DNA from: Vreelandella rituensis
GTDB lineage: Bacteria; Pseudomonadota; Gammaproteobacteria; Pseudomonadales; Halomonadaceae
Length of the DNA: 38,926 bases
Assembly: GCF_003336665.1 (NCBI RefSeq)
Contig: NZ_QPIJ01000043.1
Location: forward strand, 1-38,926
Direction: 5' to 3'
In this document: positions 33,478 to 38,926 of the stretch, piece after piece
Layout: each line of letters opens with the position of its first letter
Position numbering within the stretch: position 1 is the first letter of the stretch
Program-made: the position numbers and the translations under genes
The notes under the pieces: generated by a model
What the model was told of the DNA's origin: nothing
Databases searched by the model: none
What the model saw: the letters and a program-made list of their open reading frames with translations, nothing else

Positions 33478-35922
33478 TCAGCTTGAATCCGTCGATTCGC
33501 TCCGGTTTATAATTCGCCAATCAGTACCGCCTGGCTGACAGTGAAATTCCAGGCGTTGGCCGGCGTCGAAAGAATGGATCTGGTCCCGCACGGCGATACG
33601 CACGCTTTTCGCGCCACCCTCCGAGACGCTAAGCGTCATCCTGTTACCTTTCATGGTGATTTCTATCCAGCGGCCGTGGTAACGCAACCGTAGATGCAGG
33701 CCCGGTAGCGGGTCGGGCAGGCAAGGGTCGAAGCGCAACACGCCGTCACGAACCACTAGCCCCGTCTCGCCACGCTGAACCAGGTCAACGGTACCGGCCA
33801 TGGCGCCCAGGTGAATCCCTTCCTGCGTCGTCCCGCCCTGCACATCGGCGATATCGCTTTCGAGCGCCTCATTGAGCAGTGTCAGTGATCTCGGCCGGTC
33901 CGAACGGGCCAGCACCCAGGATTCAACGATGCGGCTCAGGGTAGAGCCGTGAGAGGTACGCTGCTGATAATACTCGATGGTGCGTGGGATCAACTCTAGG
34001 GTGAAGGTATAGCCCAGTTGCTGGAAAAGGTCGCTGAGTTCATCAGCGGAAAAAAGATAAAACAGCATGAGTGCATCGGCCTGCTTGGAAGCCTTGTAGC
34101 GATTGGCCGTATCTCCCTCGGCCTCAAGCAACCGGTCCAGGCGATGAATGTCACCATACTGGCTTTGATACCTCTTCCATTCGAACTCTTCGAGCCGCTC
34201 ATAGCCCTCGAACTGACTGATGACACCCTCATGAAACGGGACGAAGAGCTTGTGGCTAATCTCTTCCCACATCGCTACTTCCTGATCGGTGACTGCCAAG
34301 GTTTCACACAGCTCCTGGCGGCGTTCGGCACCGATTCGCTCCAGGGCATCATTAGCCCGTCGCAGCACCCAGGCCACCATCAGATTGGTATAAGCGTTGT
34401 TATCCAGCCCAGGCTCGGTCGCCCAAGGATAGCGGTCATGAAATTCGTCCGGCCCCATCACGCCACATATATCGTAGCGCTTGCGGCTGGCATTCCAACT
34501 CGCGCAACTGGCCCAGAAACGCGCGATTTCCACCAGCAATTCAGCCCCATAGTAGGACAGGAATTCGCAGTCCTCGGTTACTTCATAATAGCGCCATACA
34601 TTGAAGGCGATGGCGGCATTCACGTGGCGTTGCAAATGGCTATGGTCCGCGATCCAACGCCCCGATTTAGGGTTGAGGTGCAGCATCTGGCTTTCTTCAC
34701 GCCCACTACTGCCGCTTTGCCATGGGTACATAGCGCCGCGATATCCCGCTTCTCGCGCCAAGCGGCGGGCTTCTCCCAAGCGACGATAACGGTAACGCAG
34801 CAAGGCACGCGTAATCTCGGGTATGCGAAAGTTGAGAAACGGAAAGATAAACAACTCATCCCAGAAGATGTGGCCACGGTAAGCCTCACCATGCAAGCCA
34901 CGTGCCGGCACGCCGACATCTAGATCAACCACGTGGGGCGAGACGGTCTGCAAGAGGTGAAAAATATGCAACCGCAAGATTTTCTGGGAGCGCCCCCCAC
35001 CCTCGAGCACAAGATCACAGCGGTACCAGAGATGCTCCCAAACCTGGGCGTGGCTTGCCGATAGCTCGGCAAACGGCCCTGCCTGGGCAACCGAATGACT
35101 TATCGCGAGTCCCGGCTCCGAGATGGCTCTATCCCGGGACGTATGCATGGCAACCACCTTTTCAATGCGGACTTCCTGCCCCTGGGTGACGTCAAAGCTC
35201 AACTCCTGCGCAATGTAGCCAGGCTCCTGTACAAGCTGACATTCGGCATTCACTCGGTGTTCATCGATGTAGGCTTGAGTCCGTGCGGCCTGAGCCACAC
35301 GCAGATGAGACTGGTTGGTTTCGACCACCAGCCGGATGGTGTCCTCATTGAGCGGTTCTGCGCTCAATGGTGTCAGGTGAGTGCTAGCCAGCTCACGATA
35401 CCGAGTCACGCCGGCATTGATGACACGCCCGTCGAGTGCGGAGCGCACGGTAATCCGCCCCGACCAGTTTTCCGGCTTCAAGCGCCATTCGATGGCGGCG
35501 AGGTGCGGATTCTGCATATGCACGAGACGCTGGGAGACGAGGATGGTTTCCCGGCCTTGACGATCGCGAAAGCGCATATCGCGTTGGAGAACGCCGGTGT
35601 TTAGATTCAGCGTCTGGTGATACTCCAGAATATCGACAGCCATGAGGTTGAACCATTCGCCTTCCTCGGGCCGGAACGTCAGGCTTAGCCAGTTCGGCAT
35701 GTTGACGAGATCCTCGTTTTCGATCTCATGCCCGGCAATCTGGGTTTTCAGCCGATTATAGCCTCCGGCAAGGTAGGTTCCCGGGTAATGGATGTCCCCC
35801 GCCTCGGCCTCTTCATTCGCGCCTCGGGTAGCAAAATAGCCGTTCCCCAAGGTACATAGCGCTTCGCGAAGCCCTTCCTCGTGGGCATCGAATCCGGAAT
35901 AATCGAGTGTCCAGTCGCTCAT
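33478..35922 (-). CDS. Glycoside hydrolase family 65 enzyme (trehalose/maltose/kojibiose phosphorylase type)
   Basis: An 814-aa protein of the usual GH65 size. The N-terminal beta-sandwich has ALCTLGNGYFATRGANEE and HYPGTYLAGGYNRL. The (alpha/alpha)6 barrel carries LHGEAYRGHIFWDELF at about 343-358, and the general acid is Glu493 in ICGVMGPDEFHD. YKASKQADALMLFYLF and the phosphate-site sequences SHGSTLS and GGTTQEGIHLGAMAG support phosphorolysis of an alpha-glucoside. The exact substrate (trehalose, trehalose-6-phosphate, maltose, kojibiose) is not readable, but the coupled partner is a trehalose-6-phosphatase/beta-phosphoglucomutase. The start at 35922 has GGAG upstream and overlaps the partner stop codon by 4 bp. 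Confidence 0.92.
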   Translation of the reverse strand: MSDWTLDYSGFDAHEEGLREALCTLGNGYFATRGANEEAEAGDIHYPGTYLAGGYNRLKTQIAGHEIENEDLVNMPNWLSLTFRPEEGEWFNLMAVDILEYHQTLNLNTGVLQRDMRFRDRQGRETILVSQRLVHMQNPHLAAIEWRLKPENWSGRITVRSALDGRVINAGVTRYRELASTHLTPLSAEPLNEDTIRLVVETNQSHLRVAQAARTQAYIDEHRVNAECQLVQEPGYIAQELSFDVTQGQEVRIEKVVAMHTSRDRAISEPGLAISHSVAQAGPFAELSASHAQVWEHLWYRCDLVLEGGGRSQKILRLHIFHLLQTVSPHVVDLDVGVPARGLHGEAYRGHIFWDELFIFPFLNFRIPEITRALLRYRYRRLGEARRLAREAGYRGAMYPWQSGSSGREESQMLHLNPKSGRWIADHSHLQRHVNAAIAFNVWRYYEVTEDCEFLSYYGAELLVEIARFWASCASWNASRKRYDICGVMGPDEFHDRYPWATEPGLDNNAYTNLMVAWVLRRANDALERIGAERRQELCETLAVTDQEVAMWEEISHKLFVPFHEGVISQFEGYERLEEFEWKRYQSQYGDIHRLDRLLEAEGDTANRYKASKQADALMLFYLFSADELSDLFQQLGYTFTLELIPRTIEYYQQRTSHGSTLSRIVESWVLARSDRPRSLTLLNEALESDIADVQGGTTQEGIHLGAMAGTVDLVQRGETGLVVRDGVLRFDPCLPDPLPGLHLRLRYHGRWIEITMKGNRMTLSVSEGGAKSVRIAVRDQIHSFDAGQRLEFHCQPGGTDWRIINRSESTDSS

Positions 35923-37532
35923 GGCAGTTCTCCATCGGCATTGCAAAGGCGCTGCAGAAAACGCCCGACCGCCTGGGGGTCTTCAAGCCAGTAGTGAGCC
36001 TCGGTTGGCTGAGGGGCCTCGGCCACCAACAACCCAAGCCCCTGCCCTTCACGCAAGACCTTGAAAGCGTCTTCGTCTGTTTCATCGTCCCCGAAATAAA
36101 GCGGCAGAATATCTTTATCACTCGGTTCAACTTTCCCACTGCGTACCAGCGCATCAAGCAACCAGTTTAGGGCCTTGCCCTTGTCCCAGGGGAATGTCGG
36201 ACGCAACTCGAAGATCTTCTTGCCACCAGTACGCCGCAACATTGACGCCGACGCTTCTACGGCCTGTGCGACAGCTTCTTCGATGGTCTCAAGGTGCTCC
36301 GCCGCCACGAGCCGGTAGTGCACGGCAATCGCGTAGCGCTTGCGCTCGACGATGACGCCCTCGATATCATTCAGCTTTTGCTTCAATTCGGCTTCGGCAT
36401 GATCAAGCGCGGGCAGGAACTCCTGCGCACGTTCCTGTTGCATGTGCAGCCCGCCGGGGCCGGCGATGTCGAAACCATGGCTTCCGGCATAAATGAGGTT
36501 ATCGAGAGCTACCAGCTGCTCTACGTCGGCACGGTCACGTCCGCTGACAATCGCCACGGTAAAGCGTTCGGCCACTTTGCCTAGGGTTTCACGCATGTCA
36601 TCGCTGAGCACGGCAAGCTCAGGCCGATCGACAATCGGCGTCAGGGTGCCGTCGTAGTCGAGAAAAATGACCAGACGCTTGTCAGCCAGGTAGTGGGCGA
36701 TCTCCTCGTAACAGACCAGCGCATTCGGCAACGTCGATTCGCTGGATGCGCTATCCGGCATCAACTCGCCGAGGTCATCAACCACGATATCAGCGCCGTG
36801 TTCAAGCAAGGCATCACGCTGATCGGCACGGTCCACCCCCACCACCAGCGCGTAACCAGCGGCGCGTGCCGCCTCGACACCGGATAAAGCATCCTCCACC
36901 GCAAAGGCACCGCTCGGCGAGACCTCTAACAAGCTTGCTGCCAATAAAAAGATATCCGAGTCGGGTTTGCCCTTCAGTTTCCTGCGCTCGATATCGTTTC
37001 CATCCACATGAGCGTCAAACAGGTGGCTCAAGCCGGCGGTTTCCAGCACGGCGGCGGCATTCTTGCTCGACGAAACCAATGCTATTTTCAGTCCTGCGTC
37101 TCGCAGATGCTGGATAAGTGCTACCGAAGAATCGAAGACGTCCACCCCGTCTTTTGCCAAGCGTTCTCGAAACAACCGATCCTTGCGATTCCCAAGCCCG
37201 CAGATCGTTTCCCGCTCTGGCGGATCGTCAGGCGAGCCGTACGCCAGGGTAATCGAGCGGGATGCCAGAAAACTCTCTACCCCTTGGTAGCGAGGTTTTC
37301 CGTCAACGTAACGTGGGTAATCCACGCTGGCATTAAAGGGTTCGAACCGTTCGCCCATCGCTTGCGCACGGCTACGCAGGTAATCGTCAAAAAGTTGCTC
37401 CCAGGCGGCACAGTGCACATTGGCAGTGTCCGTCACGACACCGTCGAGATCAAATACACCCGCACTGAAACAAGCGAGATTGAAACCCTGTTTGGCACGG
37501 TCGGTTTTTTGCATCACGGCGAGCCCCGGCAT
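35919..37532 (-). CDS. Fused beta-phosphoglucomutase-like HAD and trehalose-6-phosphate phosphatase
   Basis: A 537-aa two-domain HAD protein. Residues 24-260 match beta-phosphoglucomutase: FDLDGVVTDTANVH with Asp28/Asp30, VSSSKNA, KGKPDSDIF and VEDALSGVEAARAAG. Residues 287-530 match OtsB: LVIFLDYDGTLTPIV with Asp292/Asp294, IVSGRDRADVEQL, AGSHGFDI and YFGDDETDEDAF. The first can turn beta-glucose-1-phosphate into glucose-6-phosphate; the second releases trehalose from its 6-phosphate. With the downstream GH65 gene this gives a route from trehalose-6-phosphate to glycolysis. Mycobacterial OtsB1 (Rv2006) carries the same three modules in one chain, as I recall. Start 37532 is tentative; ATG at 37514 is possible and neither has a strong ribosome-binding site. 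Confidence 0.9.
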   Translation of the reverse strand: MPGLAVMQKTDRAKQGFNLACFSAGVFDLDGVVTDTANVHCAAWEQLFDDYLRSRAQAMGERFEPFNASVDYPRYVDGKPRYQGVESFLASRSITLAYGSPDDPPERETICGLGNRKDRLFRERLAKDGVDVFDSSVALIQHLRDAGLKIALVSSSKNAAAVLETAGLSHLFDAHVDGNDIERRKLKGKPDSDIFLLAASLLEVSPSGAFAVEDALSGVEAARAAGYALVVGVDRADQRDALLEHGADIVVDDLGELMPDSASSESTLPNALVCYEEIAHYLADKRLVIFLDYDGTLTPIVDRPELAVLSDDMRETLGKVAERFTVAIVSGRDRADVEQLVALDNLIYAGSHGFDIAGPGGLHMQQERAQEFLPALDHAEAELKQKLNDIEGVIVERKRYAIAVHYRLVAAEHLETIEEAVAQAVEASASMLRRTGGKKIFELRPTFPWDKGKALNWLLDALVRSGKVEPSDKDILPLYFGDDETDEDAFKVLREGQGLGLLVAEAPQPTEAHYWLEDPQAVGRFLQRLCNADGELP

Positions 37533-37727
37533 GTCTAGCAGTAAGATGGCTGATCTGTATTATCCTAGTCGACATATATCCGATGAAAAGCGATTCGATG
37601 CTCTTCCTGGCGCAACCGCTAGGCTCGCTCCTGTGGGGAAAAAAGACTCATCTGAGCATGAAGACATCTCATTTCACCTTTAAGGTGAGTTCTGCCATTA
37701 TTCGCTCTCATTTTTTTATGGCTTTTC

Positions 37728-37910
37728 ATGATGCCCAAGACAATCGAAAGCCCTTGTATATCAGTATGCAAGCTTAGCGAAGACCTGTGTATCGGCTGCG
37801 GACGAACACTGGAGGAAATCCGACGTTGGAAAACCATGCAGCATCTGGAAAAAAGCCTTACGGTGAAGCGCGCTGAACAGCGCCTCAAACACATCACCAA
37901 GATTGATTGA
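37728..37910 (+). CDS. DUF1289 small Cys-motif protein
   Basis: A 60-aa protein with the DUF1289 pattern SPCISVCKLSEDLCIGCGRTLEEIRRW (residues 8-34), which has four closely spaced Cys (two CxxxC/CxxC groups) suggesting metal or Fe-S binding. Family members are 55-80 aa and their function is unknown. Two adjacent ATGs (37728, 37731) can serve as start; no strong ribosome-binding site is seen. It is divergent from the trehalose unit. The 195 bp between them show no gene. Confidence 0.8.
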   Translation: MMPKTIESPCISVCKLSEDLCIGCGRTLEEIRRWKTMQHLEKSLTVKRAEQRLKHITKID

Positions 37911-38089
37911 GCCGTTACCCCTCGACACGCAATGTAGCAACCCGTCTTTGAGCACAGATCCCAGAGCATCGAGGAATGGGCTGATTTTCAGTAGTCGAAT
38001 CGATGCACCGCAGTCAAAAAGGCGCCTCCTTTACAGCCAGAGGCTTCTCTTCTAGCTTTCAAATACGCTAACAGGAAGAGGGTTCTGTC

Positions 38090-38143
38090 ATGACAAACAA
38101 ACGTAATATCCGTGCGACCACGCTAACCAGCGCCGTCAATTGA
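38090..38143 (+). pseudogene. Truncated 5' end of a gene, probably an exported protein, broken next to the iscB element
   Basis: AGGAAGAGGG (38073-38082) precedes an ATG at 38090, reading MTNKRNIRATTLTSAVN before TGA at 38141. This looks like the basic start of a signal peptide. In another frame the next bases read LAGFVPGASVAKQ, so one lost or gained base could account for the break, but the frame soon enters the iscB omega-RNA region and the gene has no body. The basic MTNKR start resembles small exported DUF2282-type proteins, but this is only an impression. It is best treated as a gene start cut off by the iscB element. Confidence 0.4.
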
Positions 38144-38194
38144 ATTGGCCGGTTTCGTCCCAGGTGCCTCCGTCGCCAAGCAGAGCGCCGTCAA
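38129..38194 (+). repeat. 11-bp direct repeat flanking the presumed iscB left boundary
   Basis: AGCGCCGTCAA occurs at 38129-38139 and again at 38184-38194, 55 bp apart. The second copy runs into the first omega-RNA stem (GTCAAC, 38190). It may mark an earlier insertion or a partial duplication at the element end, or show that the guide region matches flanking DNA. Chance for an 11-mer this close is small but not negligible. Confidence 0.5.
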
Positions 38195-38477
38195 CTACCT
38201 CGCCCTAAAGGACGAGGCTTGTGACAGCAAGCCCGGTTGACCAGGGAAAGCGGTAGCCAACCCGCTACGTTTGCAACAGGTCGTTAAGACCCACCGCCGA
38301 ATGCTTCGCTCAGTTCGGTGCTCTGGAAGATCAGGATCATGCTGGTGAAAGGTAAAGCGCCGAAGGTTCTGGTCGCTACCGCAAGGTAGGAGCCGGTTGC
38401 AGACATTCCCGAGGGGAGACAGGTTGGAAGACCTGCGTCACCAGGCCCGTAAGGGTTCTATTTAAGAAGGAGATCGC
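38190..38477 (+). ncRNA. HEARO / omega-RNA scaffold of the iscB element
   Basis: Immediately upstream of iscB is a long non-coding, hairpin-rich stretch. A junction is closed by GTCAAC (38190-38195) and GTTGAC (38236-38241). Inside it a stem pairs CCTCGCCC (38198-38205) with GGACGAGG (38210-38217, one mismatch, TAAA loop), and a second stem pairs CTTG (38218-38221) with CAAG (38228-38231). GTAGC/GCTAC follows at about 38253-38269. The order and sequences (GTCAACTACC then GGCTTGTGAC) match the HEARO/omega-RNA that IscB uses as guide scaffold. In the family the guide is the roughly 16 nt 5' of the scaffold, here about 38174-38189. The 3' boundary is set at the start codon and is approximate. 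Confidence 0.75.
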
Positions 38478-38926
38478 ATGGCGGTGTTCGTATTGGGAAA
38501 GAACAAGCAGCCGTTGATGCCGTGTAGCGAAAAACGCGCACGGCTGCTGCTGGAGCGCGGACGGGCGGCGGTGGTGAACCTGACGCCTTTCGTGATCCGG
38601 TTGCGGGATCGCTGCCTGAGTGACTGCACCTTGCAGCCAACCCTGCTGGCTGCCGATCCGGGCAGCAAGGAAACCGGCCTGGCGCTGATGCGTCTGGAAG
38701 AAAACGCGACGGACGAGCAAACCCCGGCAACCCGCCATGGGCTTTGCCTGTTTCAGTTGGTGCATCGGGGCTTCCAGATTCGCCAGGCCTTGGAGCAGCG
38801 TGCCGGTTTTCGGCGTCGGCGTCGCAGCAAGAATCTGCGTTATCGTCAGCCGCGTTTTGATAACCGCACGCGCAAGAAGGGCTGGCTACCACCCAGCCTG
38901 CAACACCGAGTCGATACCACCATGGC
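38478..38926 (+). CDS. iscB: IscB/IsrB RNA-guided nuclease (3' end outside window)
   Basis: The first 149 codons of a Cas9-ancestor nuclease, with AAGGAG 6 nt before the ATG. The N-terminal PLMP domain is clear: MAVFVLGKNKQPLMPCSEKR with PLMP at 12-15, then a helix with ARLLLERGRAAVV. RuvC-I is LAADPGSKETGLALM with catalytic Asp60. The Arg-rich bridge helix FRRRRRSKNLRYRQPRF begins at 111. All visible key residues are present, so it looks intact as far as seen. Whether an HNH domain is inserted (IscB) or absent (IsrB) cannot be told before the cut. It is preceded by a structured omega-RNA and no transposase gene is visible. Confidence 0.9.
   Translation, partial: MAVFVLGKNKQPLMPCSEKRARLLLERGRAAVVNLTPFVIRLRDRCLSDCTLQPTLLAADPGSKETGLALMRLEENATDEQTPATRHGLCLFQLVHRGFQIRQALEQRAGFRRRRRSKNLRYRQPRFDNRTRKKGWLPPSLQHRVDTTM

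Noticed and set aside
37298..37315. Sequence similar to the LiuR palindrome (TCAACGTAACGT)
   Set aside because: It lies inside the phosphatase fusion coding region where it encodes conserved residues (RYVDG), with no promoter nearby.
37340..37360. GGTTCGAACC, resembling a tRNA T-loop
   Set aside because: It lies within the beta-phosphoglucomutase domain coding sequence and no cloverleaf can be built around it.
38146..38220. Continuous frame LAGFVPGASVAKQ running into the omega-RNA
   Set aside because: It continues only by reading through RNA stems and has no start of its own. At most a frameshifted scrap of the broken gene, so not called as a CDS.

Overview
The window looks like about 39 kb of chromosome from a Gammaproteobacterium, most likely a member of the Halomonadaceae (Halomonas/Chromohalobacter type). 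This rests on the moderately high GC, the linked leucine (liu) and valine catabolic operons with a liv-type transporter, and the family-level look of RluF, YgjV, topoisomerase III and LiuR. No rRNA or other taxonomic marker is present, so the assignment is an inference.

Layout. (1) 1-1092: the left edge cuts through a TnpB nuclease gene of the IS200/IS605 superfamily, read leftwards with its 3' end outside the window. (2) 1147-10516: housekeeping and stress genes: a SEC-C/TPR-like protein, an AarF/UbiB-like kinase, topoisomerase III (topB), a YgjV-like membrane protein, a Nudix hydrolase, a CPA1 Na+/H+ antiporter and ribonuclease Z. The spacer before ribonuclease Z (8986-9553) is a graveyard with the right end of a decayed tnpB element and a fragment of a FIST-like gene. 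(3) 10517-10909: a spacer with a 7-bp inverted repeat and what may be the first codons of a lost IS110-type transposase; then panE.

(4) 11818-30499 is a branched-chain amino-acid island. A leftward operon encodes late valine steps (acyl-CoA dehydrogenase, 3-hydroxyisobutyryl-CoA hydrolase, 3-hydroxyisobutyrate dehydrogenase). Next is a leftward ABC uptake system (livG, livF, binding protein, livH, livM) closed by a strong terminator. A divergent rightward operon, liuR-liuA-liuB-liuC-liuD-liuE, covers isovaleryl-CoA to acetoacetate plus acetyl-CoA, and is followed by an acyl-CoA synthetase and a translationally coupled methyltransferase. The same 16-bp palindrome (TTnACGTTnACGTnAA) lies upstream of both liuR and the valine acyl-CoA dehydrogenase, so LiuR probably controls both. 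Branched-chain ketoacid dehydrogenase, methacrylyl-CoA hydratase and acetoacetate activation are not here and must be elsewhere.

(5) 30553-37910: a small outer-membrane protein, rluF, a nitronate monooxygenase, and a two-gene trehalose unit. In that unit a beta-phosphoglucomutase/trehalose-6-phosphatase fusion overlaps a GH65 phosphorylase-type enzyme by 4 bp. A DUF1289 protein follows. (6) 38090-38926: the right edge carries the 5' half of an iscB/isrB gene (ancestor family of Cas9) preceded by a structured HEARO/omega-RNA region, inserted next to the broken start of another gene. Both window ends, and the 9.2 kb spacer, therefore hold OMEGA-type RNA-guided nuclease elements in different states (intact as far as seen, and decayed). 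This is the most interesting mobile-element feature of the window. No CRISPR array, tRNA or rRNA was seen.
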